This document shows, in pieces, positions 26,844 through 36,442 of a stretch of 64,000 nt of DNA (its first letter is position 1; each line of letters starts with the position of its first letter). The DNA comes from Paenibacillus jilunlii (GTDB lineage: Bacteria > Bacillota > Bacilli > Paenibacillales > Paenibacillaceae). The notes beneath the pieces are model-generated. The model saw nothing but the letters and a program-made list of their open reading frames with translations, was not told where the DNA came from and made no database searches. The DNA lies in contig NZ_FNGM01000020.1 of the NCBI RefSeq assembly GCF_900102965.1, positions 53,271-117,270 on the forward strand. The letters are read 5' to 3'. A program made the translations under genes and the position numbers.

Positions 26844-27398
26844 TCATAATCCAGGGCCGCGCAGTAATGCATACAGAACCACATCCTGGAATCCGGCATC
26901 CGTATGCCGGTATTCACGCAGCAGCCCCTCCCGCTGAAACCCGAGCGACTGAAACAGCCGCTGTGCCCGGATATTGTCCGGGTGGCAGAATGCTTCGATC
27001 CGGTTGAGGCCCATCACGGTGAAGCCATAGTCCAGCATCAGTTCCAGCGCCTCGCGCATATATCCGAGGCCCCAGTAATCGGGCTGCAGCTCGCAGCCGA
27101 TTTCACCCCGGTAAGCCCCCTGCAGCTGCCAGCTGTTATAGCCGCAGCTGCCGATTATGTACCCTTCAGGCCCGAGGATGCTCCAGCGCAGGCTTTCTTC
27201 CTGACGGGACATTTGCAGGAGAACGGCAATCAGCTGTTCCGCTTCCTGCGGGGAAGACAGCGGCGGCGCAGCCAGCCAGCGGTTAACCTGCGGATGGGAC
27301 CAGACGGAGTACAGCGCAGCCGCATGCCCCGCTTCCAGCGCCCGCAGTTCTACTTTTTTTCCCGGCAGGTCGGGAATTACTCCACCAGATACATACAC
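26844..27398 (-). CDS. GNAT acetyltransferase, RimJ/RimL type
   Basis: A 184-residue GNAT protein with the pattern of ribosomal-protein-type acetyltransferases: VELRALE near the N-terminus, IGCELQPDYWGLGYMREALELML as acetyl-CoA site, and HPDNIRAQRLFQSLGFQREG. The acetyl acceptor is not predictable. It lies downstream of a small unrelated gene on the same strand, beyond a terminator. Confidence 0.88.
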   Translation of the reverse strand: MYVSGGVIPDLPGKKVELRALEAGHAAALYSVWSHPQVNRWLAAPPLSSPQEAEQLIAVLLQMSRQEESLRWSILGPEGYIIGSCGYNSWQLQGAYRGEIGCELQPDYWGLGYMREALELMLDYGFTVMGLNRIEAFCHPDNIRAQRLFQSLGFQREGLLREYRHTDAGFQDVVLYALLRGPGL

Positions 27399-27482
27399 AG
27401 CGATCGTCCTCCTTCAATCTTCTTAGTATACATCAAATGGAAGCCTTTCTCTGAAGTGAAGTGTGCCCGCTTTCTGTCGGCA

Positions 27483-27532
27483 TAAAAATAGCGCCTGCCA
27501 AGGGGCCCTGATCGCCACCCGTTACAGACGCT
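27483..27532 (-). terminator. Terminator of the small winged-helix-like gene
   Basis: On the minus strand AGCGTCTG pairs with CAGGCGCT across a 27-nt loop and is followed by ATTTTTA. Confidence 0.5.
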
Positions 27533-27557
27533 GTCTTATTCAAACGCAGCCCCGGCG

Positions 27558-27857
27558 TTATCCCGAAGCCCCCGCTGCCTTAACTGGTTTCAATACCTCG
27601 GTGCACAGCACCTCGAGTTTTCCCTGGATGGCCTTGAACTCCTCAATGCCCGTGCCGGTAAGACTGTATGCCTCTCCATGGGCAGTCAGGAAATTCTCCT
27701 GAGAGAGCCGTTCCAGCTCCTGCTTCACTTCGCGTTCCGCCACCCGGTATCCCAGATTCTCCAGCTCCGGCAGCATCTCTGTCAGTGTCAGATCCTTCTC
27801 ATGGGCATGGTACAGCATATGGATTCCTATGAACAAGTTTTGTACATCGGCGCGCAT
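27558..27857 (-). CDS. Small protein, possible winged-helix fold; function unknown
   Basis: A 99-residue protein with an AAGGAG ribosome-binding site before ATG 27857. Helical segments followed by EREVKQELERLSQENFLTAHGEAYSLTGTGIEEF look like the recognition helix and wing of a small DNA-binding or PadR-like protein, but no family signature is certain. It lies between a GNAT gene and the divergent fRMsr gene. Confidence 0.6.
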   Translation of the reverse strand: MRADVQNLFIGIHMLYHAHEKDLTLTEMLPELENLGYRVAEREVKQELERLSQENFLTAHGEAYSLTGTGIEEFKAIQGKLEVLCTEVLKPVKAAGASG

Positions 27858-28012
27858 ATTCCACTCCTTCCGGCCTGAAGCCTTAGGTATTTATAACAGC
27901 ATTACCCTGTGTAGAGATTTCGGAAACATGATCCAAATCCGGCAGACAAGCAAGGCATTGTACCCAACTGCTGATGTAAAATTTATACAATCTGTTAAAA
28001 TTCCCGGAATGC

Positions 28013-28042
28013 TTGACGTATCCCGCCGGACTGTACTATGTT
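28013..28042 (+). promoter_or_regulatory. Candidate promoter of the fRMsr gene
   Basis: TTGACG (28013-28018) and TATGTT (28037-28042) are separated by 18 bp, about 55 bp before the start codon. Confidence 0.45.
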
Positions 28043-28096
28043 GTTAGTTACAGTTATGGATTTATGCTGATTTATCGTACAGGAAGGTGATGCTTC

Positions 28097-28576
28097 ATGT
28101 TTCAAGCCATGCCCTATGACGGCACACGCAGCGAGCGGTTCGAATCCGTTCTAAGCCAGCTCGGCGCACTGATGGAAGGCGAGCCGAATGCCACTGCCAA
28201 TCTGGCCAACGCCTCCGCGCTCCTTAAATTATCACTGCCGGATACCAATTGGGCCGGCTTCTATTTATTCGACGGCAAGGAATTGGTGCTTGGACCTTTC
28301 CAGGGGTTGCCCGCATGTATCCGGATTCCCCTGGGCAAAGGTGTATGCGGTACAGCCGCAAGCGAGCGCCGCACACTGGTCGTTGGCGATGTGCATGCCT
28401 TTCCTGGACATATTGCCTGTGACGAAGCTTCCAATAGCGAAATCGTCGTCCCGCTGGTCCAAGGCGACCGCCTGCTGGGTGTACTCGATATAGACAGCCC
28501 GATCAAGCACCGCTTCGATGATGAAGAACGGCGTTTCCTGGAAAGGTTCGCCGCAATGGTTGCCGATGTTATCTGA
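28097..28576 (+). CDS. Free methionine-(R)-sulfoxide reductase (GAF domain, YtsP-like)
   Basis: A 159-residue single GAF domain protein that reduces free Met-R-sulfoxide. The three cysteines of the catalytic relay are present: ACIRIPLGKGVCG (two Cys) and HIACDEAS (one). WAGFYL and LDIDSP are typical of fRMsr. It lies alone between divergent and convergent neighbours, with a terminator immediately downstream. Confidence 0.92.
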   Translation: MFQAMPYDGTRSERFESVLSQLGALMEGEPNATANLANASALLKLSLPDTNWAGFYLFDGKELVLGPFQGLPACIRIPLGKGVCGTAASERRTLVVGDVHAFPGHIACDEASNSEIVVPLVQGDRLLGVLDIDSPIKHRFDDEERRFLERFAAMVADVI

Positions 28577-28597
28577 TTCCTTCATTCCTGAACAGGC

Positions 28598-28645
28598 AAA
28601 AGACCTTCACCGCTCAGAATCCTCTGCGCTGGTGAAGGTCTTTTT
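28598..28645. terminator. Bidirectional terminator between fRMsr and glgP
   Basis: AAAAGACCTTCACC (28598-28611) pairs with GGTGAAGGTCTTTTT (28631-28645), giving a 14-15 bp stem with A and T tracts at the ends. Confidence 0.9.
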
Positions 28646-28695
28646 GGTGCCGGGCTGCGGGTCAAATTCTTCCCCCTCTTACCCGGCGTTTCCGC

Positions 28696-31128
28696 CTACA
28701 GCTGCACCGGACTGATGTTCCAGATCTCCGATGCATAACGGGCAATGGTATTGTCGCTGGAAAACTTGCCGGAATGCCCGATATTAATGATGGACTTCTT
28801 CAGCCATTCCTTCTGATTCCGGTAGGCCAGATCAATATTGACATGGGTCTCGACATAAGAAGCGAAATCCTTAAGTACAAAGAACTCGTCATTATTGTCA
28901 ATCAGCGACTGGTACAGTGTATCGAATTCCTGGGTATTGCAGCAGATGGGACCCGGCGTAACCAGTTGGTCCAGCACTTCCTTCACACGGCCGTCCCCGT
29001 TGTAAATATCACGTGCATGATAGCCCCCGTACTGGTAATAATCCATCACCTGCTCGGCACGCAAGCCAAACAGGAACATGTTGTTATCCCCAACCATTTC
29101 ATGCATCTCCACATTGGCTCCATCCATCGTTCCGATGGTCAGTGCACCGTTCATCATGAATTTCATGTTGCCGGTGCCGGAGGCTTCCTTGCTGGCTGTA
29201 GAGATCTGCTCGCTGACATCGGCAGCCGGAATAATCTTCTCCGCCAGGGACACCGAATAATTTTCGAGGAAAAAGATGCGGATTTTGCCCTTGATCTCCG
29301 GATCTTTGTTGACGACATCGGCCACTGTGTTGATCAGCTTGATGATCCGCTTCGCCAGGTGATAGCTTGGCGCGGCTTTGGCTCCAAAGATAAAGGTGCG
29401 CGGCACCATATCCATGGAAGGGTTATCCTTAAGCTGATTGTACAGGTGCATAATATGGAGCACATTCAGCAGCTGGCGCTTGTAGGCATGCAGACGTTTT
29501 ACCTGCACATCAAAGATCGAGTCGGGATCCACCTGAATCCCATGTTTGCTGAAAATGTACTCTGCCAGACGCTGCTTATTGCGGCGCTTAATGCCAGCCA
29601 CCTGCTGCTGGAAGGAAGCATCCTCGCTGTATTTAATCAGGCCGATCATCTCCTGCGGATGATGAACCCAGCGCGTGCCGATGGATTCATTGATCAGTCC
29701 GGCCAGCTCAGGGTTGGCGTGCAGCAGCCACCGCCGGTGGGTGATGCCGTTCGTTTTGTTGTTGAAGCGGTGCGGATACATCTCATTGAAGAGGCGCATT
29801 TCGCGCTTCTGCAGAATTTCCGTATGCAGCGCAGCCACACCGTTCACGCTGTGGCTGGCTACAATTGCCAGATGGGCCATGCGCACCTGGTCATCATGAA
29901 TGATCGCCATTTGATTAATCCGGTTCTGATCCCCCGGATATTTGCTCATCAGCTCGCCGCAGAAGCGGGCATTGATCTCCTCGATAATGAGGAAGATGCG
30001 CGGCAGCAGCTCCCGCACCATGCCAATCGGCCATTTCTCCAGCGCTTCGCTGAGAATGGTATGGTTGGTATAGGAAACCATCCGGGTGGTCATGCTCCAG
30101 GCCTGATCCCAGCCGAGCCCGTGCACATCCATCAGTATCCGCATCAGCTCCGGAATGACCAGCGTAGGATGCGTATCATTGATATGCAGAGCCACTTTGT
30201 CCGGCAGTGATTCAATGCCAAGCCCCGTCTTGCTGTAGGTCCGCAGAATGCTCTGCAGCCCGGCGCTGCACAGGAAGTACTGCTGCTTCAGGCGGAGCAG
30301 CTTGCCTTCATACTGCGAATCATCCGGATAGAGGAACTCCGAGATCGATTCCACCGAGCGCTTATATTCCAGAAATTTGTGGTAGTCACTTCCGGCCAGG
30401 GAGCCAAACGTCCGCGAAGGCTGGGTAATGGACTCTGCACTCCAGTTGCGCAGGGTATTCACATGCCGGCGGTCTGCTCCGATAATCGGAACATCATAAG
30501 GAACTGCGCGCACGGCTTCATAGTCTTTATGCTCGAAGACCAGCTCGCCGTTCACTTCGTCCGTCTCGACATGTCCCCAGAACCGCACCTCCACCTGCTT
30601 GTCTTCCCGTCTTACTTCCCATACGTTATCATTCTGCAGCCAGTAATCGGGCAGCTCCACCTGGTACCCGTCAACGATTTTCTGCTCGAACAGGCCGTAT
30701 TTATAACGTATGCCGCAGCCGTGCCCTGCATATTGCAGGGAAGCCAGCGAATCCAGGAAGCAGGCAGCCAGACGGCCCAAACCGCCGTTGCCCAGCCCCG
30801 CGTCTGCTTCCTCCTCTTCCACATCCCGGAGGGAGAACCCCAGCTCCGCCAGTCCGTCACGCACAACCTCAAGCACACCCATATTAAGGAGGTTATTGCC
30901 CAGAAGTCTGCCGATTAGAAACTCCATGGAAAAATAGTATACCTGCTTATCCTTATCGGCCTTGAACCTCTGGTTGGTCTCCACCCAGTTCTTCCCCGCA
31001 TCCTCGCGGATCATGTTGCCGAGAATGTTGTAAATGTCGGCGTTAGATGCTTCCTCCAGCGGCTTGCCCAGTTTCCCGATGAGTGTCTTGCGGAACACTT
31101 CTTTAAAAGTCTCTTTATCGTTGAACAA
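28696..31128 (-). CDS. glgP: Glycogen/maltodextrin phosphorylase
   Basis: An 810-residue PLP enzyme that phosphorolyses alpha-1,4-glucan to glucose-1-phosphate. The PLP-lysine signature EASGTGNMKFMMNGALTIGT is intact. NGITHRRW and DVQVKRLHAYKRQLL are also present. The start is TTG 31128, 9 nt after AGGAGG. It is the last gene of the glgC-glgD-glgP operon; the gap to glgD is 47 bp. Confidence 0.97.
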   Translation of the reverse strand: MFNDKETFKEVFRKTLIGKLGKPLEEASNADIYNILGNMIREDAGKNWVETNQRFKADKDKQVYYFSMEFLIGRLLGNNLLNMGVLEVVRDGLAELGFSLRDVEEEEADAGLGNGGLGRLAACFLDSLASLQYAGHGCGIRYKYGLFEQKIVDGYQVELPDYWLQNDNVWEVRREDKQVEVRFWGHVETDEVNGELVFEHKDYEAVRAVPYDVPIIGADRRHVNTLRNWSAESITQPSRTFGSLAGSDYHKFLEYKRSVESISEFLYPDDSQYEGKLLRLKQQYFLCSAGLQSILRTYSKTGLGIESLPDKVALHINDTHPTLVIPELMRILMDVHGLGWDQAWSMTTRMVSYTNHTILSEALEKWPIGMVRELLPRIFLIIEEINARFCGELMSKYPGDQNRINQMAIIHDDQVRMAHLAIVASHSVNGVAALHTEILQKREMRLFNEMYPHRFNNKTNGITHRRWLLHANPELAGLINESIGTRWVHHPQEMIGLIKYSEDASFQQQVAGIKRRNKQRLAEYIFSKHGIQVDPDSIFDVQVKRLHAYKRQLLNVLHIMHLYNQLKDNPSMDMVPRTFIFGAKAAPSYHLAKRIIKLINTVADVVNKDPEIKGKIRIFFLENYSVSLAEKIIPAADVSEQISTASKEASGTGNMKFMMNGALTIGTMDGANVEMHEMVGDNNMFLFGLRAEQVMDYYQYGGYHARDIYNGDGRVKEVLDQLVTPGPICCNTQEFDTLYQSLIDNNDEFFVLKDFASYVETHVNIDLAYRNQKEWLKKSIINIGHSGKFSSDNTIARYASEIWNISPVQL

Positions 31129-31175
31129 CAGCAGGTTCCTCCTGACAAATGCTTTTTTAGTAGACAGGCTTGCGC

Positions 31176-32279
31176 TTAGATCTTACTGCTCTTGGCAATC
31201 ACGAATGGACGTTTGCTGTCCCCGACAAGTATCCGGTCCTTGCTCAGATGCACATCTTTATCCATAATGACATTCTCAATCACGGCATTCTCTTCAATGA
31301 CGCATTTCTGCATAATCACCGAATTGACGATGCGCGCTCCCTTGCGGATCTGCACCCCCCGGAAAATCACGCTGTTCTCCACCGTTCCGGCGATGATGCA
31401 GCCATTGGCCACCAGCGAATTGCTGACCTCGGCGCTGTCCAGATAGCGGGTAGGAGCTTCATATTTTATCTTCGTCTGGACCGGGTTCTCTTTGAAGAGT
31501 CCGAAATAATTATCCTGCTGCAGCAGGCTCAGACTGTTCTTGTAATAGCTCTCCAGCGAATTGATCACGGCATGATAGCCTGTATATTCATAAGCGGCGA
31601 TTTTGAACTTGTGGCGGTTCTTCTGGATGGCATCGCGGAAAAAGTAGCTTTCCCCATGGGCAATGCAGTATTCGACCTGCTCCAGGAACAGTGTTTTCTC
31701 CATAATAAAAATATCCAGATACACATTGGGATGATCCTTCTCCTGATGGATCTCCGTCACATGGCTGTCTTCATCGACCTCAAGCCGCAGGCACGGATCA
31801 TGCTCCGGCTGAAGCTGTTCAATCTTCTTGTACACCAGCGTGACGTCAGCACCCTTCTCCAAATGGTATTGATACACCTCCTGGAGGTCTACAGTATTGA
31901 TATGCTGGCTGCCGGAGAACACGATATATTTGGCTGAAGCCCGTTTGAAGAAATCAAGGTTGTTGTGATAATGCTGCAGATCCCCCAGGGAAGTATCCGT
32001 CGGATCATTCCAGTCGGGCGGCAAAATGAACAACCCGCCATGCTTGCGGTTCATGTCCCAAGACTTGCCGTCGCCGAGATGGTCCATCAGCGAACGGTAT
32101 TTGCGGCGGACAAACAGTCCTACGCTTTCCAGTTCGGCACGCATCATGTTGGAGAGAACGAAGTCGATCAGCCGGTACCGGCTGGCAAAAGGCACAGCCG
32201 CACCGCAGCGGAAATAGGTCAGCTCGTTTAAATTGTCCAGTTCATGGTCAAGATTGATGACACCCATGAGTTCTTTCAT
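31176..32279 (-). CDS. glgD: Glucose-1-phosphate adenylyltransferase, GlgD subunit
   Basis: A 367-residue relative of GlgC with a nucleotidyltransferase fold and a C-terminal left-handed beta-helix (hexapeptide repeats, ~275-350). The GlgC nucleotide loop is replaced by MGVINLDHELDNL, as is typical of GlgD, which is non-catalytic or weakly active and modulates GlgC in a heterotetramer. It starts 23 bp after glgC. Confidence 0.94.
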   Translation of the reverse strand: MKELMGVINLDHELDNLNELTYFRCGAAVPFASRYRLIDFVLSNMMRAELESVGLFVRRKYRSLMDHLGDGKSWDMNRKHGGLFILPPDWNDPTDTSLGDLQHYHNNLDFFKRASAKYIVFSGSQHINTVDLQEVYQYHLEKGADVTLVYKKIEQLQPEHDPCLRLEVDEDSHVTEIHQEKDHPNVYLDIFIMEKTLFLEQVEYCIAHGESYFFRDAIQKNRHKFKIAAYEYTGYHAVINSLESYYKNSLSLLQQDNYFGLFKENPVQTKIKYEAPTRYLDSAEVSNSLVANGCIIAGTVENSVIFRGVQIRKGARIVNSVIMQKCVIEENAVIENVIMDKDVHLSKDRILVGDSKRPFVIAKSSKI

Positions 32280-32302
32280 CGGAATCCACCGTCCTCTGCT
32301 GG

Positions 32303-33466
32303 TTATATGGTTTTGGCTGCAACAGATTTGCGTTTCTTGCTTCGATTGTCAATCAGCAGAATTTCATCCTCGTTCTCACGTTCTATTCCGATCTCCATAC
32401 CATCCTCAATCACCGTATTCTCGCTGATGATGGCTTTGTGAATCCTTACGTTCTTCCCGATCTTGACCTTTGGCATGATGACAGAGTCCGTAATTACACT
32501 GCCTTCACCCACCTCCACGCCGTAAAAGAGCACCGAATGCTTCACCTCTCCATGGACAATGCAGCCTTCATTAATGATGCAGCCCGATACCTTCGCTCCC
32601 GGAGCCACATATTGTGCCGGCTGATTCGGATTGCGGGTGAAGATACGCCAGTCCGGATCATTGAGATTCAGGGGCGGCGTATCGCTCAGCAGGTCCATGT
32701 TCGCTTCCCACAGGCTGGTAACGGTACCGACATCCCTCCAGTATCCTTCAAAAGGATACGCATACAGGGACTGGCCGTCCGCCAGCATAAGCGGAATGAT
32801 ATCTTTGCCAAAATCATGGGAGGAGCCGGGGTTCTCCCCGTCCTCCAGCAGATGCTTGCGGAGCACCTCCCACTTGAAAATATAGACACCCATCGAAGCC
32901 AGCGTGCTCTTCGGCTTGGCCGGCTTCTCATCAAATTCATAAATTTTGAGGTCTTCCTCCGTATTGAGTATGCCAAAACGGCTGGCTTCCTCCAGCGGAA
33001 CATCGATGACCGATATGGTGCAGTCGGCATTTCTGGCCTTGTGGTATTGCAGCATGGCATGATAATCCATCTTGTAGATATGGTCACCGGACAAAATCAG
33101 CACATGCTCCGGATCAAATTGGTCCACAAATTTCAGATTGCGGTAAATCGCGTCTGCCGTCCCCCGGTACCAGCTGCTACCGTTCTCCCGTTCATGCGGA
33201 GGCAATACGAATACCCCGCCATCCTTGCGGTTCAAGTCCCAATCGCTGCCTACCCCAATGTAAGAATGCAGCACAAGCGGCTCATACTGCGTCAGCACGC
33301 CCACGGTATCAATCCCGGAATTGGAGCAATTGCTCAAAGGGAAATCAATAATCCGGTAGGTTCCCCCAAAATAAACAGCGGGCTTGGCAAGCGATTTCGT
33401 CAGCCCCTTCAACCTTTTCCCTTGGCCTCCCGCTAATAGCATGGCTACCATTTCTTTTTTCTTCAT
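32303..33466 (-). CDS. glgC: Glucose-1-phosphate adenylyltransferase (ADP-glucose pyrophosphorylase)
   Basis: A 387-residue enzyme making ADP-glucose for glycogen synthesis. The N-terminal loop LLAGGQGKRLKGLTKSLAKPAV, the sugar-binding region FDEKPAKPKS, and ILSGDHIYKMDY are all present, with a C-terminal beta-helix. The ATG follows CAAGGAGG. It is the first gene of the operon. No glycogen synthase (glgA) or branching enzyme (glgB) is in the window. Confidence 0.96.
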   Translation of the reverse strand: MKKKEMVAMLLAGGQGKRLKGLTKSLAKPAVYFGGTYRIIDFPLSNCSNSGIDTVGVLTQYEPLVLHSYIGVGSDWDLNRKDGGVFVLPPHERENGSSWYRGTADAIYRNLKFVDQFDPEHVLILSGDHIYKMDYHAMLQYHKARNADCTISVIDVPLEEASRFGILNTEEDLKIYEFDEKPAKPKSTLASMGVYIFKWEVLRKHLLEDGENPGSSHDFGKDIIPLMLADGQSLYAYPFEGYWRDVGTVTSLWEANMDLLSDTPPLNLNDPDWRIFTRNPNQPAQYVAPGAKVSGCIINEGCIVHGEVKHSVLFYGVEVGEGSVITDSVIMPKVKIGKNVRIHKAIISENTVIEDGMEIGIERENEDEILLIDNRSKKRKSVAAKTI

Positions 33467-33935
33467 GGAAGAGCCTCCTTGACTTATGGGTATTGAAGCA
33501 TGTGATCCATTAGGTTGAATGATGAATAGTACAGCGTAGATTTAACCCAGTGCAGAAATAGAAATTCCAGAAAGAAGTGTAGCGAAAGAAGCGTCTTGAT
33601 AGGAAAATGATAAGGTCAAAAACGGGGGGAAACTCATAGAATCGGGACTTATCTCCAGCCCTGAAGAGGACTCCTCAGACCGGGTAGTATCCTTATTGTA
33701 AAGTGTTCTTTAGCCGCCGTCAAAACCCTTTATCGCCTCATTCGAAAACTTTTAAATTCTAACTAAATTTCTTATTAATAGCATTAATATCTCCGTATAA
33801 TTAGATTAACCATTATGAGTAATCCTGAAAGACTATTTCGAATCCTTTCGTCAAATTAATGGATCCATCTTCAGCAAACATTCATTCTGATATGTCATAA
33901 TGTAGCTAACTATTAGTGGTTTGGAGGAACAATGC
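33467..33935. other. Divergent intergenic region between glgC and a two-component system
   Basis: About 470 bp without a gene. It holds a small hairpin around 33662-33680 (GAGG-ACT-CCTC core) that could belong to the glgC leader. It also has a TATAAT box (33796-33801) with TTATTA 18 bp upstream (33772-33777), a plausible promoter for the two-component genes. No known riboswitch was recognised. Confidence 0.5.
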
Positions 33936-34622
33936 ATGAAGGCTGCCCAAGGTGTAAGACTGCTGCTCGTGGATGACGAGCCCCACATTCTCCAGTTCCT
34001 GGAGCTGGGCCTTATTAATGAAGGCTTCGAAGTAAGGACTGCGCCGGACGGGGCCAGTGCCATTGCCGTTGCTGCCGATTTCAAGCCCCATGTGGCCATT
34101 CTGGATGTGATGATGCCGGGAATGGACGGTTTTGAGCTCTGCCGCTATCTCCGTTCGGAAGAATCGGAGCTTGCCGTTATCATGCTTACAGCCAAGGATG
34201 AAGTGGATGACCGCGTTAAAGGTCTGTCCATCGGGGCTGACGACTATATGGTCAAGCCGTTCAGCTTCGAGGAACTGCTGGCCCGGATTCAGGCGCGCCT
34301 GCGCAACCAGTTCCCCGGACTGCTTGGCGAAGTGCGGTGCGGACCGTTCCGCATCGATGGCCGGCGCAAGGAGATCCGCCACAAGGACGAAGTGCTGGAG
34401 CTGTCCCCTACGGAATATGAGCTGCTGCAATACCTGGTCATCAATCATGGCCTGGTGCTGAGCAAGCCGATGATTCTGGACAAGGTCTGGGGCTATGATT
34501 TTGGCGGCGAGGAAAATATCGTTGAGGTCTATATCCGCTCCCTCCGCGAAAAGCTGGGTGATAAAGACCACCGGATCATACGCACGCTGCGCGGTGCCGG
34601 ATACCGGGTGGATCTGGTATGA
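33936..34622 (+). CDS. Response regulator, OmpR/PhoB family
   Basis: 228 residues from ATG 33936, which lies 7 nt after GGAGGA; an upstream TTG in frame overlaps that site. The receiver has Asp12-Asp13-Glu14 in LLVDDEP, phosphoacceptor Asp57 (AILDVMMPGMDG), and Lys in MLTAKDE. The C-terminal winged helix ends with REKLGDKDHRIIRTLRGAGYRV. Its stop overlaps the start of the sensor kinase gene by 4 bp. Confidence 0.94.
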   Translation: MKAAQGVRLLLVDDEPHILQFLELGLINEGFEVRTAPDGASAIAVAADFKPHVAILDVMMPGMDGFELCRYLRSEESELAVIMLTAKDEVDDRVKGLSIGADDYMVKPFSFEELLARIQARLRNQFPGLLGEVRCGPFRIDGRRKEIRHKDEVLELSPTEYELLQYLVINHGLVLSKPMILDKVWGYDFGGEENIVEVYIRSLREKLGDKDHRIIRTLRGAGYRVDLV

Positions 34623-36178
34623 TAGCCCGCATCACAGGCTTGTTCGGCAGACTGCCGGCCCCGCGTTCCCTGCGCAAGCAGCTGCTGGTCATTTCCCTGC
34701 TGATTCTCTCCGGCCTGCTGCTGTTAATTGGTCTGCTCCAGTATGTACTTATGCGTGACTTTATTTACTCCAACCGGGCGGAGTCCATGGAAACCCAGAT
34801 CCGTTCCGTCCCGCGCGAGATTTTTAGCAACCCGCCGGCTTGGGGTGCCGGCGGCATGGATGCATCCGGGATGAGCAGCAGGGAGACCGGCAGCCCGGAT
34901 ACGGGAAGCCCCGGAAATCCACCCCCCGGCAATTTGCGGAACACCGGAAGAAGGCCCCTTTTGCTGGATGCCCATACGACTATAGCTGTATACAGCGTGG
35001 ACGGGGGGTTTAAGGATTTCCAGGAAGAGACGCTGTCTGATTCTTCTGCTCCGAGACTAACCGATGCCGAATACAATGATCTGCTGAAGCACACCACGGA
35101 CAAGGCGAATGGCAGCTACCGGCTCATTGCGGCACCGGACGGCAGCGAGCATCTGGCCGTATTCATGAATCTCGGCAAGCCGCAGGAGGCCAGAATGCTG
35201 CTGCAGATGAGTGTAAGCACGGGACCGCTGAAGGATGTGATCATGCAGCAGCTGCTGATTTTTGCAGCGCTGTCGGTTGTGGCCTTGCTGGCCGGACTGC
35301 TGCTGTATCTCCCTGCGCTGCGCAAAACGCTGGTCCCCCTCTCTAACATGGGAGAAGCTGCGCAGATTATCGATGCAGGCAACCTCAGCGAGCGGTTCCC
35401 CGTACACCAGGGGCAGACGGAGATCGACAAGCTGTCCCGCTCATTTAATGGAATGCTGGAGCGGCTGGAGATTTCTTTTCATAATGAACGTGAAGCCAAG
35501 GAGCAAATGCGCCGTTTTGCAGCCGATGCCTCCCATGAGCTCAGAACTCCGCTGACCTCGATTCACGGCTTCCTGGAAGTGCTGCTGCGCGGAGCCGCTG
35601 ACAACAGGGAACAGCTCATGGGCGCCCTGACCAGCATGCACGGGGAATCCAGACGGATCAACAAGCTGGTGGAGGATCTGCTCCTTCTGGCACGCATGGA
35701 TGGGGCGCCGCAGCTGAATATCAAGGGCATGCTGCTGGGAGAGATCATCACCGAGATGCAGCCCCAGCTGCTCATGCTCGCCGGAGAACGCAGGGTTACC
35801 TTCGATATCTCGCCCGGCATCCGGGGCCAGTATGATCCCGACAAGCTAAAGCAGGTAATTCTTAATCTATTCCAGAATGCGGTACAACATACCGATGCTT
35901 ACAAGGGAACTATTCATATCAGCCTGACTGCCCGGGGCACGAAAGCTGAACTGACGGTGCGGGACAATGGCTCCGGGATCGCGGCTGAGCACATCCCCCA
36001 TGTGTTTGAACGGTTCTACCGCAGCGATTCTTCGCGCACACGCAAATACGGCGGCTCGGGACTTGGGCTGTCTATCACCAAATCCATCGTGGATGCCCAT
36101 CACGGCGATATCCGTGTCGAGAGCCGTCCCGGTGAAGGCACCGCCTTCCGGGTTATCCTTCCCCGTTCAGATGAGTAG
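34619..36178 (+). CDS. Sensor histidine kinase, HAMP type
   Basis: A 519-residue membrane kinase. TM1 is at ~20-45, a ~160-residue extracytoplasmic region follows (with a Gly/Pro/Ser-rich low-complexity part near 75-110), and TM2 is at ~210-233. HAMP, then HisKA with His306 (DASHELRTPLTSIHG), then HATPase_c with DNGSGI and GSGLGLSI complete it. It is translationally coupled (ATGA) to the response regulator. The signal is unknown. The downstream leader is a tandem repeat. Confidence 0.94.
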   Translation: MIARITGLFGRLPAPRSLRKQLLVISLLILSGLLLLIGLLQYVLMRDFIYSNRAESMETQIRSVPREIFSNPPAWGAGGMDASGMSSRETGSPDTGSPGNPPPGNLRNTGRRPLLLDAHTTIAVYSVDGGFKDFQEETLSDSSAPRLTDAEYNDLLKHTTDKANGSYRLIAAPDGSEHLAVFMNLGKPQEARMLLQMSVSTGPLKDVIMQQLLIFAALSVVALLAGLLLYLPALRKTLVPLSNMGEAAQIIDAGNLSERFPVHQGQTEIDKLSRSFNGMLERLEISFHNEREAKEQMRRFAADASHELRTPLTSIHGFLEVLLRGAADNREQLMGALTSMHGESRRINKLVEDLLLLARMDGAPQLNIKGMLLGEIITEMQPQLLMLAGERRVTFDISPGIRGQYDPDKLKQVILNLFQNAVQHTDAYKGTIHISLTARGTKAELTVRDNGSGIAAEHIPHVFERFYRSDSSRTRKYGGSGLGLSITKSIVDAHHGDIRVESRPGEGTAFRVILPRSDE

Positions 36179-36218
36179 CTAAACAAGAATTATTAACGTT
36201 ATAATAGTAAGTGACAAG

Positions 36219-36424
36219 TGCACAAAACTAAGCATATGCATTCGGCCGTTTGCGTGCGAAGCGTCTCGGATGGATGTATAGGCTCACAAAACTTAAGCCT
36301 ATGCTTCCGAAGCGAGTTTTGTACGAAGCGGTTCGGAGGATGCTTAAGCTCACAAAACTTAAGCCTATGCTTCCGAAGCGAGTTTTGTACGAAGCGGTTC
36401 GGAGGATGCTTAAGCTCACAAAAC
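36219..36424. repeat. 66-bp palindromic tandem repeat in a leader region
   Basis: CTCACAAAACTT recurs at 36283, 36349 and 36415, an exact period of 66. A diverged unit lies from ~36219 to 36282. Within each full unit CTTAAGC...GCTTAAG and CTTCCGAA...TTCGGAGG are inverted, so one unit can fold into a single long hairpin. The array ends a few bases before the ribosome-binding site of the next gene. Open frames through it (66 is a multiple of 3) are not considered coding. Confidence 0.85.
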
Positions 36425-36442
36425 TTTTAGGAGGTTAAATGT

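Noticed and set aside
28774..30210. 478-codon open frame opposite glgP
   Set aside because: Antisense to a clear glgP coding sequence with no family resemblance; long antisense frames are common in this GC range. Similar frames opposite glgC (32438-33436), the PLD-like gene and others were dropped for the same reason.
33640..33700. Riboswitch upstream of glgC
   Set aside because: Only a short hairpin is seen, with no match to any known riboswitch core.
36218..36438. Small repeat protein encoded in the 66-bp array
   Set aside because: Open frames exist on both strands only because the period is a multiple of three. None has a ribosome-binding site, and they overlap each other.
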